Of a stretch of DNA of 64,000 nucleotides, positions 34,524-44,500 are shown one piece after another. Numbering within the stretch: the stretch's first letter is position 1; each line of letters starts with the position of its first letter. The stretch comes from Chloranthus sessilifolius (taxonomy: Eukaryota > Streptophyta > Magnoliopsida > Chloranthales > Chloranthaceae). The DNA lies in contig CM037585.1 in assembly GCA_021018995.1 (NCBI GenBank), positions 68,512,646 to 68,576,645 of the forward strand, in the 5' to 3' direction. Under the pieces are notes generated by a model. It worked only from the letters and a program-made list of their open reading frames with translations. It did not search any database and was not told where the DNA came from. Both the position numbers and the translations under genes were made by a program.

Positions 34524-36303
34524 GTAAGTCGCCCCCCATAAAAAATGTCATTTCTATTGCACATTACAATTTCTGCTGCCATTTATTTCATAGGCTGGAA
34601 ACTAGTTTTAAAGCTTTGATGCAATCTGAAAGATTTAAAGGAATATGAAGCATGAAAGGAGCTTAAATAGTGAAACTGCTCGTATCAAGCTGTCCGAGAA
34701 ATAGGAAAATAAAAGCTCAACAATTATATGTACAATACTATAAAAATACTACTAACTTGGTATAAGGTACCTAATAGCGCCAGGACAGGTCACAGGTCAA
34801 TCTCAAACTGCCCAGCTTGATATTTGGGCTGATAATTTTGAGTACCAAATAGATGAAAGGTCAAAAGTGAACTTCCAAGGCTTGACCATTTGGACAGAAG
34901 GAGATTGAACCAAGCGCTGCTTCAGGTGCCTGAATTGATACCTAATATCAACTCATTAATCATAGCAAAAGAACTGCAAAAAGCGAGGCATCTGTACGCA
35001 CTGTAACCTCGAGAATTTCATACATTCCTGATCATTTACATATTAACTAGAAAGGTACCTCTGCTTTTATCATTATAGGTTACAGACAGTGAGCAGTGAG
35101 CTGTTATGAATAAAGTGAAGTCATTAAACAGGTCTTAGTTCTAACTACATCAAAAACTCCACCTTCATTATCCTCTTCCCACATGTATACTGACGAAACT
35201 CCACCTTCATAATACCTGTTCTCATGGCCAACAATATGAACTCCTTTCCAGACTCCACATCACATAAAACCTGTTCTCATGGCCAACAAAATATTTAAAT
35301 GATTCAGGAGCAACAAGAAAACACAGAAATATTTAGTAGCAGTGAATTAAGAAATTTTAGAAAGCAATCCATTCTCAATAATTCCCTCAGCCAAATTAAT
35401 GACTACGATGGAAGATTATAAATGCATCCTGGCTAAACAAAACTCACATGCTGCTAGCATGTTGTATCTGACATATATAAAACTGAAAGGGGATTCAGTT
35501 TGGCTCTTTCTGAAAATCTGACATATATAAAACTACTACATGTTGTATCATTGAGCATGACTTAAAATTGTTACAGAACTATGATCAATTGATCTATCGT
35601 GTTCCGATTATTTTTGGTATATATAGCTCATATCATCGATGAAATCAGTGATTGTGTACAAATCTAACCAGGTTAGTATCTTCCAGCCTATAATTGACTG
35701 TGCCCAGTTGCAAACCTTATTCTCTCGCATTTTTATATATCACAATTTCCTAAAATTACAAGTCTTTCTTTGCACTCTACCCGTATTTCATCTATCCACA
35801 TTGTGGTCCTTGGCCTTTGGGTTTATGTTTCTTCTACTTATTACCTCTACCGTGATGGATTATCCGACTAAATAATCTTTGATTGTTTTGAATCAATTGA
35901 TGGAGAAATATTTTTTCCTCAGTCTTTGATGATCTAGTTTTATGGTCGATAATAATTGTGCCTACCAAAAGCCTGGCCCGAAACTTTGACAGCAATGCAA
36001 GAAGTAACTTCATAATTACAAGTTTGTGGTAGCAAACAAAAGCAAAAAGGGCTGTTTTTGCCCTTCATTTATTTACCACAATGCCACTGTGTGGGGGCAT
36101 TTTAGTAATTTAGGACTCACGCGATAAATACCTCCAACAGTAGCTATATCAACACTACCCAAATGGTGCTCCTTCCACCTCCTCAAACTCTCATCATCCT
36201 ACTCATTTATTAAATCTGTACTTGGTTACTATGTTTAGAAGATCAAGATAACCTTACAACTAAACAACTGAAAGGGGATTCAGGAAAAAGAAATAGAATT
36301 TAC
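34524..36303. other. CACTA interior between FBL15 and ABCG exons
   Basis: No confident coding sequence. A segment at about 34764-34960 ('ggtacctaatagcgcc' ... 'ggcttgaccatttgga') resembles 63750-63890 and may be a small dispersed repeat. Short direct repeats 'acctgttctcatggccaaca' occur at 35214 and 35270. Confidence 0.4.
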
Positions 36304-36388
36304 CTGTAGTTTTGGATCAAACTTTCCTGCCAAAGATAACAGCAGAGTGGTCTTTCCAGAGCCTGGGGGACCTAAAAGCAAAGTCGTT
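36304..36388 (-). pseudogene. Captured ABCG/PDR transporter exon with Walker A
   Basis: An 85-bp exon on the minus strand bordered by ttttgtag|AACGAC and CTACAG|gtaaat. It reads '[20 protein letters not shown]' then 'GKFDPKLQ'. GPPGSGKT is the Walker A nucleotide-binding motif, and the wording is that of full-size plant ABCG (PDR) transporters, plasma-membrane exporters. The exon is intact but isolated; without the rest of the transporter it has no function here. Confidence 0.88.
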
Positions 36389-38150
36389 CTACAAAAATTA
36401 AAACAAAAAAGCATAAGAAATTAAGAATCCATATGGGATTTCAAAAACCAAAATCAATTCAAACCCAAATTGGTAATTAGATCAACTCTTTTACACCTGC
36501 AGGGCTTGATGATTCCGCTAACATCATGAATGATCAATAATGATTTTGTCTATGGAGTCCTACATATTAGCATGCCCTTGCCCTGAGTCTTGGCAATCAT
36601 GGACTAATTTACTATTTACTTATATTCTTCACTCAAGGAAAACAAAAAGACGATACATATCGGCATTATCACCTGTGTCTCAAGCCCATACGATCAAATA
36701 TGTATCGCCAAATCAAATGATATGAAAGTATTTCTTTATTTTAAAATTATAAAAATAAATATATAACTTACAATAATAAAAAAATTGTCCCAAGGACATT
36801 TTCAATTATTCGTCAGATTCCTATTGGATACATATCGGCTGATATTTGACCAATTTGACCTGATATTTGGGTATGGATATAATATTATAGGGTGCCTAAC
36901 CTTGTAAATATTGACTGATATATATCGGACATGGCCGAAATTAACCAACGAGGGAGGGCTGCACGAAAGGCCAAGACCATGCCTTAAGAAGGGTGATTCA
37001 ATGTTCTAATCTCACCTCATGGCTACTTGGAGGGATTTATAATATTTATCTCTACTGAAGGGTACATGTGAACAAGGTATCAAAATCGGTATCGATCTCA
37101 AATGTCGATTTGCCCAAGACCGATACAATTTGGCCGATACTACCGATACGTATCTGTAGTATCACCTATTTTATTTGAAAAAAAAAAATAGTCTACGCCT
37201 CACCGATAATCGATACATATCGGCCGATGCGGTATCGGCTACCCGAGTTGGGATACCGAAACGTATCGGTATCGGACAATTTTTTATACCTTGCTTGTGA
37301 AGACATGTGAAGGGACTTAGTCCGTGCTCTAAGAGGCCAGAGTGACTCGAGTGGGAGACCATTTAATATATATATAGGGTGATATGTAGGGTGCCATGAT
37401 TTTGTCTATGATTTTGCCAAGACTCAGGGCAGGGGCAGGGGCAGGCTGATATGTAGGGTGCCATGAACTTCAGCTAATGAACAAAAAATACCTCAGCTAT
37501 AGAAAGGTCATATAAGCCTGGGTAATGCTAGCCGATATAACCCGATATGGTCCAATATATGACCTGTTTGACCCGATATTTGACCTCATACAGATTCGGG
37601 GTGCATATTAGTATCAGATGGGGCCTAACGCCATACATATCGGCTGATATTGAAAACCATAATTATAATCATCAACAAGACAACTTAAGTTTTCAAGAAA
37701 TCCGTTAAGTACCCATTTCTGTAATCATAGAGTAGATAAACAGAAATATTTGGCTAAGCCATAAATCAAGAAACCTGATCACAGGTTCTCTAGCTCCTGC
37801 TGAATACAAACAAGTTGGGCTAACAAAGAAAGATTCATTCCTTTTACCTATGCAAGAGCAGAGTGGTTGGTGGTTACAACTTGAAATTCATGTTAGAACA
37901 CCACTAAATCAGTTCTTTGACCAGAAAAAACATCCACAAGCCAAAATCTCACTCTCCTAAAACATATATATAATTAAAACCCCAAAAGCAACAGTGATTA
38001 CTACTGACTACCCAACAACCCATGCATAGCCCAATACATAAGAACAGAAACAAAAATCTACATGAAAAACATAGATGGCCTACTACCAAGTAATTGTTGA
38101 CATGAGTTATAAATAGCTTTGATATCATCCTAATCTGTGTATAACAGCCA
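36389..38150. other. CACTA interior with 'atcggccgatac' repeats
   Basis: No gene recognised. Two patches (36800-36950 and 37520-37660) carry words such as 'acatatcggctgatattt', also found at 43060-43210 and 48960-49020. A MITE-like unit lies at 37073-37293. The word 'tctatg(a/g)...ttttgtc' and 'cagggcaggggcaggggcag' mark a short direct repeat near 37430. Confidence 0.45.
37073..37293. mobile_element. MITE-like unit inside the CACTA element
   Basis: Bounded by CAAGGTATCAAAAT and ATTTTTTATACCTTG (inverted CAAGGTAT plus A-rich stretch). The interior is full of near-palindromic 'cggtatcggc/gccgatac' words. No clean target duplication, so family unknown. Confidence 0.45.
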
Positions 38151-39570
38151 ACTAAGTCCCTTTTTTAAAAAACTGCATTATTGACATCAGCTCTTTTAAA
38201 TGGCTATGATTCAAGAAATCTGAGCCATTCTCAAGAAATCATTTATATAGAAGATGGACCTAGAAGCCAAAGTAAAACAAATTGCAACTCAATTAAAAAA
38301 AACAGAGCTCCCAAAACATTAGCAATATTTAAAATCGAGACTTATTGTGATGCAAAGAATCGAGGCCATAAAACAAAGGGAGTTTTTCTTGTCTACGAAA
38401 GTTACTTAAAGACTCCAAAAATCGGATAAATTGTTGACATCAGTTGTTTTAAAGGGCAAAGTCTCAATAAATTTGACCCATTCTCTAGAAATTTGTAAGC
38501 ACCTAGATGCCAAAATTAAGTAATTTGAGACCCATTTTGATGCATAAAAAACTTGGGTCATAAAACAAAGATGAATTTTTGGTTGTGTACAACGACAAAC
38601 TAAGATGCGCTACTACCAAGTGATTATTGACATCAGATTCATTATAAATAGCTCTGATATCTCATCCAAGTCTGTGTATAGCAAAGAAACTAAGATAGTA
38701 AAAATATGAGCCATTTTGATGCAAATAATCGAGGTCATAAAAGAAACACGAGTTTCACTACAAAAATAAGACTATTAGCGGCACAAAAAATTGTCATTAT
38801 CAACAAAAAAACATGTTGTTTCAATAGCGACAGGACTAGTAGCCACAGTTTTTTGGTTAATAGCGGCAATTTTTGGTGCCGCTAATAGTCTTATTTTTTG
38901 TAGTGTTTCTTCTCTGTACAACTAGAAACCATTTTAAGATGGTCAAGAATCTGAGATTGTTGACATCAACTTAATGAAATGGCTGTGATTGAAGAAATCT
39001 TAGCCATTCCCTTTCTAATAAATATTTATAAAAGAAGGACCATTGAGCCAAAAATTAAATAAATTGCAATTGAATTGAAAATACAAAATTTGGGAGCTCT
39101 TAAAATTATTTAAAAGTTTAAAATCTTAAAATCAGAGACCCTTTCTGAGGCAAAAAAATAGAGGTCTTCCAAAGTTAATACTGTTTCCTGTGAACCAAAC
39201 AGCAACCTAAGATTTTGAATCACAAATTTAATGTTGACATCTTGTCGTTTTAAATGGCTGATTCTATTAAATCAGTCATTCTCAAGAAAGAGCCTATAAA
39301 AGAAAAAACCTAAAAAATCAGAGACCCCTTCTGATGCAACAAATTTGAGGCCCCCAAAAATTACAAAAAAATTGTACATAACAGCAATACAAGATGGTCT
39401 AGTGCTCAACTTATTATAGGCATCAGCTGTTCTAAATGGCAATTCAATTCTAAAAATTTGAGCCATTCTTCCAAAATTATAAAAAAAACTAAAACACACA
39501 GATCCATTATCATGCAAAATATCGGTGATTGTACCTTGAAGTGAACGATACCAAAAACTCATTCAAATTC
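38150..39570. repeat. Diverged repeats in the right arm of the CACTA element
   Basis: A motif of the form 'ttgacatcagctgttttaaa' + 'tggc...gaaatctgagccattc' recurs about six times (near 38178, 38430, 38622, 38955, 39231, 39413), each followed by A-rich DNA mentioning 'gaggccataaaacaaag'. The units are strongly diverged and of uneven spacing (170-330 bp). They may be part of the element's subterminal region. Confidence 0.65.
38756..38905. mobile_element. CACTA-type MITE (150 bp) inside the large CACTA element
   Basis: Ends CACTACAAAAATAAGACTAT and ATAGTCTTATTTTTTGTAGT followed by G, almost perfect inverted repeats extending through 'tagcggca'/'tgccgcta'. Flanked by 3-bp duplication TTT. The interior is also largely palindromic. 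A relative lies at 41302-41463. Confidence 0.92.
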
Positions 39571-39929
39571 AAAGGGCTACCAAATTTAGAGTATAACAAA
39601 ATTAAGAAAAAACCCACCGCTTATAATTTTCCCGAAACCCTAAAACACAACTCGATCTTCAAACCTAACATTTCAAGACCTAACAACCCTAATTAATAAA
39701 AACTAAAAATAAAATCAGATCCATTACCTTCGATGGGAAAATCTACTTCAAAATCACATTAAAAAGGAATTTAAAAAGTACGTTTATAGAACACATCAAA
39801 GATATTAAATGCCTTGATTTTTTACACTAACCTGTAATCAATGAAAATCTCAAACAGTGGATTAAGAAGGTGATCCCTCTGTTGAGGATCTGAAGAGTTC
39901 CAAATCTTGCAAGCGTTGAGGATCGAAGA

Positions 39930-40300
39930 GGTTCAGATCTCGCAAGCGTTGAGGATTTGCAGAGGAGATCTTCTATAGTTCTTCTTTGCTCGACTGTGAG
40001 ATATTGAAGTATATGGAAGAGTGGGATGATGTAGAGATGATGATGAAGGGCTTCTGTTGTTCTTCTTTTCCGGCGAAAACAGAACCTCCAACGACCTCAA
40101 CGAGACTCTCGTTGTCGCCGGAACCACGCCGCTCTCCAGATCGGCTTCTTAGGGCACTGAGAATTTGAAGATTTCGGCGTCGGATTTCATTAGAGAGAAG
40201 AAGAGGGAGATGGAAGCTAGGTTTCGAAGAAGGAGAGGCAGAGAGGGGGGGAGCCGGCTTCAGAATAGTAAATAGAAATAATGTTGTTTGGCTGGGCACG
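39930..40300 (-). other. GC-richer, leader-like segment, probably captured 5' gene end
   Basis: On the minus strand, a pyrimidine-rich stretch (about 40255-40190, 'ctctctgcctctccttcttc') precedes an ATG at about 40185 and a codon-like, GC-richer region. This differs sharply from the AT-rich rest of the CACTA element and looks like the 5' UTR and first codons of a host gene. The open frames (to 108 codons) match nothing I know. It may equally be part of the element's own terminal region. Confidence 0.4.
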
Positions 40301-40334
40301 ATACCTTATAGCGTGGGATTAGGATTAAAAAATT

Positions 40335-40415
40335 TAACCACTGTTTTAATACATTAAACTGCTATTTTTAACAGTTAATTATTATACTATTGCTACAGCA
40401 GTGGTTGTTTTGAAT
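40335..40415. repeat. Right subterminal foldback of the CACTA element
   Basis: Words 'aaccactgtttt' (about 40338) and 'cagcagtggttgtttt' (about 40401) form inverted repeats, echoing 'aaaccactcc' in the left foldback. Shorter and less perfect than the left one. Confidence 0.6.
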
Positions 40416-40439
40416 ATCAAAAAAGTAGTTTTATCATGA

Positions 40440-40452
40440 TTTTGACGTAGTG
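40440..40452 (-). repeat. Right terminal inverted repeat of the CACTA element
   Basis: TTTTGACGTAGTG, followed by the TAC target duplication. Reverse complement CACTACGTCAAAA. Confidence 0.95.
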
Positions 40453-41103
40453 TACTATATATAAAGAGACACCCCCCCTTACTTAAGGGCTTGAAAATTT
40501 TTCAAAAGAGAGAATCCTTTAGAGTTTTCCCCTCCTTCAAGCTTTAAATCTACAAAATTCCAGAACCTAGGTTCCCCTTTTAGACCCCATCTTCCATCAA
40601 CAATATCTTCGCTTTAGAAAGAACAAGGCTTTTGCCTATCTCTCCTACCTCCTAACTCTTAAACCTTAGAGTTCAAGACCCATCTTTCAACCCAATTGCT
40701 ATCAGAAGCTCACCGGAAGCGCACTCACGCGAAGGTCCATAGCAGTGCCAAAAGGGCCCGAGAATTCCGGCTCTCTCATCTATTCCTCTACCTTCTTGTG
40801 CTTTCCTTCTATCCTAAAATTGAGCCGTTAAGCCACCCAAATCTTATCGGGTATGAAGGGCTCAATAGGAATCGAGTGCCTTCAAGTAAGGGGGAGTGCC
40901 GCTCATTTTTTATTTATTTTTTATATTTGGTCATAATTAGAGACCGCTTACAAGCGGGTTGATCGGGTGCCTAACACCTTCCCGATCGATAACCAAAGCC
41001 CCTACTCAAGAGCCTTTAGCTTTGATCGGTGAATCGGAGTCATATTTTTACACTTCGGTGCTTATATATCGATTTTGAGGTATCCCGAGACACCAAACGC
41101 TCA
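40453..41103 (+). repeat. Tat-family LTR, second part (TATA box to LTR end)
   Basis: Resumes right after the CACTA element with TACTATATATAAAGAGACAC and continues through 'ggcttgaaaatttttcaaaa', also present in the inverted copy. The GC-richer end ('gggtgcctaacaccttcccg', 'gagacaccaaacgctca') is typical of Tat/Ogre LTRs. The likely terminus is CA at 41103, giving about 1.46 kb when both parts are added. Confidence 0.8.
40456..40467 (+). promoter_or_regulatory. TATA box of the Tat LTR, next to the CACTA insertion
   Basis: TATATATAAAG-type sequence starting 3 bp after the right end of the CACTA element. It aligns with the tataaatagag of the inverted LTR copy. The insertion removed the natural upstream promoter context. 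Confidence 0.7.
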
Positions 41104-41117
41104 TGGTGGCGACTCCA
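41104..41117 (+). other. Tat primer-binding site downstream of the LTR
   Basis: tggtggcgactcc follows the LTR end directly. The 'tggcgactcc' core is the tRNA primer site typical of Tat/Ogre elements. Its presence means that this LTR is followed by the start of an internal region, although pol also lies on its left. Confidence 0.7.
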
Positions 41118-43527
41118 TCTTTTTAACAGAGAGCGCATCGTCGTGACGGACTCGCAAGAGCCCACGGTTGCATAAAATCGTAACTTAAAATAACTAAAAC
41201 TTTATTCAGCTTCACCGCTTATGGTCATTTCATGACTAAAAATTTCAGAGGCAAGCCAGTAGCCACCCAGTCAAAGCTAGGGGAGCAGAACCAGGAGTGA
41301 TCACTACAAAAAATAAGACTATTAGTGCCAGCCAAAAATTGCCGCTATTAACAAAAAACTGCCGCTAATACTCTTGCCGCTAATGGTCTTAATAGCTTTT
41401 TTTTTAAGAGCGGCAGTTTTTTACAGTAAAAAACTGCCTTTCATAGTCTTATTTTTTGCAGTGGATCACTAAGCTGATACTTTGAACTCGTTTTGTCTAT
41501 AGAACTACCAACACCTCCACACATGTGACCAGTTCACATGTTTATTTGATCTTCTCTTGTTGGTTGTTTTTGTTAAGTCCAGTTCTTTTGTAAATACTGA
41601 TAAAATTTTGTAATTGGACTTATTGTAAGTATTTGACTTTTAAAGTTGAACTTTTGACTCAAATTTTATTGTCTTATAATTCCGCCATAAGTAAGATTAT
41701 TACGTTCTGAATTTGGAAAGATGAAATAGCTCGATCAAGTTAACGAAAATGAGAAATCTTTCGTAAAACGCTTCCACAATGATTGTAAATTCTTTCAAAA
41801 AGAAAAGAATGGTTTAACTGAAATTAAATGACGGCGTATGTCATGTTGATCTGGCTCGCAGATTGGAATGTGTGGGGGTGCGAGAGCCTCCTGGCATGCA
41901 AAGCCAGGGGCTGGGAGCGTGACAAATACCTCTGGATGCTTATTTTCTCTTGAATTTTTGCTTGATTTTTTGTTGTTTATCCCTCTAGCAATACTCCACA
42001 AAAGTGGACAAAATATCCTCACACCGAAGGGATTGGAATCCAATCCCTTCATCCCCTACGTTCATGTTTTGGGAACCTGTAAACCGATAGTAAAATGCAC
42101 TATTGGGTTTTGGGATCTCCAAATTGCGTAGTGACATGCATGGACTCTCCAAAGCCATAATTGATGACGCTAAACAGTTTGGGGCTCCCTAAAGTGCCTA
42201 GCCCCTCCTGTTTTAGTCTTATTTTTCTTTCTCTCTCTGTCTTTGCAACCCTTTCTGGGCTCCTATTTTCTCATCCGAATTGGACCCGTTTGAAACCCTT
42301 TTATAGTGTTTTCAAATTTTCATGACTACTCACTCAGCTCCTTTTATAACTACCCCCTCTAAGGCCTATAAATAACCATTTGTCATTTAAGGAATCCAAA
42401 CTTGACTTTTTGGAGCCCCTCTAAAGGAATCAGATTTTGCTCTTTCGTACTTACATTTTTCTCTTTGTAGCTTTCTTGGGACTCCATCCAATAGAGTGAA
42501 GCAGAACCCCCATCCAATAGGGTGGATACATTTTCCGTCCGAACCAGGGTTCAAACTTCTTGAACCCCCATCCAATAGTGGGATTTGTCGACTAAGGTGT
42601 GGGTCCTAACTATTACCCATATCTGATAGGATGGGTTCACTTTACGTCAAGCCAAGGCTCGACTTGGGGTTCGACCTTCTCGGCACTCCCATCCAATAGT
42701 GTGGGTTCAGTTGCGGACTAATTAAGGTTGGCCATTAACTTTAAAGTTACCTGGTCCCTGATGGTGCAAGGACGGAAATCCCACTCGAAGTGCTTCCTGA
42801 TTAATTAGCCACCTTCCAATATGGGAACGAGACTTGACCCTAATAAGAGCCTCCTTCGAAAGGGAAGGGCCAAATTCTCACTATTCATGGTTAAAGCAAA
42901 TCCAACTTTGGTTTTCCTATGGTTCAGACCTTTGGCCTTACTATATATCGGATGCATCTTATGAGTTAAATTTTCTTTTTATTACAAAATAGCAAAAAAG
43001 ATAAATTTTCTGAAAACAACTAAATTTTTTTACCAAATTGCACTTTAATTAGTACTACGTTCCGTTCGTAATGGATACATATAGGCCATATGGATCAATG
43101 TTGGCCTGACATTAACCAATTTGGATAAACATCGGGCTGTATCGGCCACTATTTATACCCATATCGAATCTGGAGGTCATATCGTATCAGGTCAGGCCTA
43201 ACTCGATCGAGCATGAATGGTCAAGCCTCCAAAGGTGCAAAGTTATTTATGAGCATACAAATCAGTGAAAGAAATATTTTTGCTTTTCATTGATTTGGTG
43301 CTCAAAAATATCGTTAGACCAACTCCATAGGCTGGCCTCACTTGAAAGTTTAAACAGTCCAAGTAGAAAGAGTAGATCCTATGAGAGGTGGGTGAGGATC
43401 ATGCAAGCAATATTAGAACCTATAATAAACTTACCATCTTTATCATATTTCATTTAATGTCTGAAATGGCACCAATAATCTAGTTTTGTTTCTTTCCTTG
43501 ATGGGCCATGTTGAGCGTGGTAAGAAT
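41118..43527. other. Unassigned region after the Tat LTR
   Basis: The first 180 bp look like a Tat 5' leader. A MITE is at 41302-41463. From 42480 to 42720 the phrase 'cccccatccaatag.gtgg' recurs four times. At 43060-43210 there is a 'cggccatatcg' type repeat. No gene recognised; the short open frames have no support. Confidence 0.4.
41302..41463. mobile_element. CACTA-type MITE (162 bp)
   Basis: Ends CACTACAAAAAATAAGACTA and TAGTCTTATTTTTTGCAGTG, flanked by the 3-bp duplication GAT (41299-41301 and 41464-41466). Interior 'aaaaaactgccgct' words pair with 'agcggcagttttttac'. Same family as 38756-38905. Confidence 0.92.
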
Positions 43528-43797
43528 TGGACGGACACGTTGATCTACCCACTTGCACTCCAATCCAATCTCTACACCTTGATCAACCCACTTGCACTCC
43601 AAACCAATCTCTTCACCATCAAATGTCATTTTGCACTCCAATCCAAATTCTACACCTTGATCAATCCACTTGCACTCCAATCCAATCTCTTCACCATCAA
43701 ATATCATTTTGCACTCCAATCCGATCTCTACACTTTGATCTACCCACTTGCACTCCAATTCAATCTCTTCACCATCAAATGTCATTTTCCGATAGAT
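43528..43797. repeat. Minisatellite, 39-bp half-units in a 78-bp period
   Basis: 'cacttgcactccaatccaat' recurs at 43550, 43589, 43667 and 43745 (spacings 39, 78, 78). The 78-bp unit holds two related halves, one ending 'tctacaccttgatc', the other 'tcttcaccatcaaatgtcat'. Both strands are open across it. On the minus strand it would give a 26-residue repeat (FDGEEIGLECKW + VDQGVEIGLECK) within a 181-codon frame (44025-43480). A tandem array of period divisible by three stays open by chance once one unit is open, so coding is unproven. Confidence 0.85.
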
Positions 43798-43904
43798 ACT
43801 GTTTATTCCTACTACCTTTCCGCGACGGGGACTGGCCCTATTTCTTGTGAACGGCCACCATGGCCACCATCTCGCTGGGCCATCTATTGGCACCCGCTTG
43901 GCCC

Positions 43905-44500
43905 CTTTTGAATTGGACATTTGAATGGCCACAATTTTCCAAGCCAATCTCTTGGGCACGCGCCCGACACTTTTGGATTGGCCAGCATCTCCTGGCGCAC
44001 ACGGGATCATTTTTGGATTAGCCATTTGAATGGCAACTTTTTCTTTGGGCCATCTCTCGAGGACACTAGAGATCCAAAAAAAATATATAAATATCTCTCG
44101 AGCACACGCTTGGCAGTTTTGGATTGGCCATCATCCCTTGACACGCGCCCGACTGTTTTGGATTGGCCATTTGAATGGCCACTACTTCTTTGGGCCATCT
44201 CTTGGGCACACGCTCCACAGTTTTGGATTGACTATCATCACTTGGCACACGCCCCACCGATTTAGATTGGCCACTACTTCTGACAGTTTTGATTGGCCAC
44301 CATCCCTCGGCACACGCCTGACCATCATAGATTGACCATTTGAATGGCCAGTATTTCTTTGGGCCCGACAGTTCTGGCTTAGTCACTGTCTCTTGGCACC
44401 TGCCCGACCCTTTTAGATGGCCATTTGTGAAAGCTATATGGCCACCACCATCTCATTGGGCCATCTTTAGCACACGCTCGTCCGTTTAGATTGGTCATTT
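43905..44500. repeat. Diverged repeat array ('ttggattggccatttgaatg')
   Basis: A phrase with 'ttttggattggccatttgaa' + 'tggccac' + 'tctttgggccatctc' + 'gggcacacgc' recurs with variations, at a higher-order spacing of about 140 bp (compare 44012 and 44155), directly after the 78-bp array. Units are truncated and shuffled in the right part. Confidence 0.7.

Larger units (their letters stand above)
28837..40452. mobile_element. Pack-CACTA DNA transposon with captured gene pieces
   Basis: An 11.6 kb element bounded by CACTACGTGAAAA at the left and TTTTGACGTAGTG at the right (inverted terminal repeat CACTACGT(G/C)AAAA), with target duplication TAC at 28834-28836 and 40453-40455. Both features are those of the CACTA (En/Spm) superfamily. 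The flanks join into a continuous LTR matching the inverted LTR copy at 7240-8219, which confirms the insertion independently. Subterminal foldbacks lie inside both ends. No TNP2-type transposase frame is seen, so it must have depended on an enzyme from elsewhere. It holds exons with intact splice borders from PIG-B, RecX, exportin-1, F-box/LRR 15 and an ABCG transporter. Because introns are kept, capture was at DNA level. Confidence 0.93.

Noticed and set aside
37171-37362. Minus-strand 63-codon frame
   Set aside because: Lies within the MITE-like unit with palindromic 'cggtatcggc' words; no coding support.
43528-43797. CRISPR-like array
   Set aside because: Repeats are contiguous without unique spacers and the DNA is a plant nuclear genome; this is a minisatellite. 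The same holds for 61430-61757 and 13672-13923.
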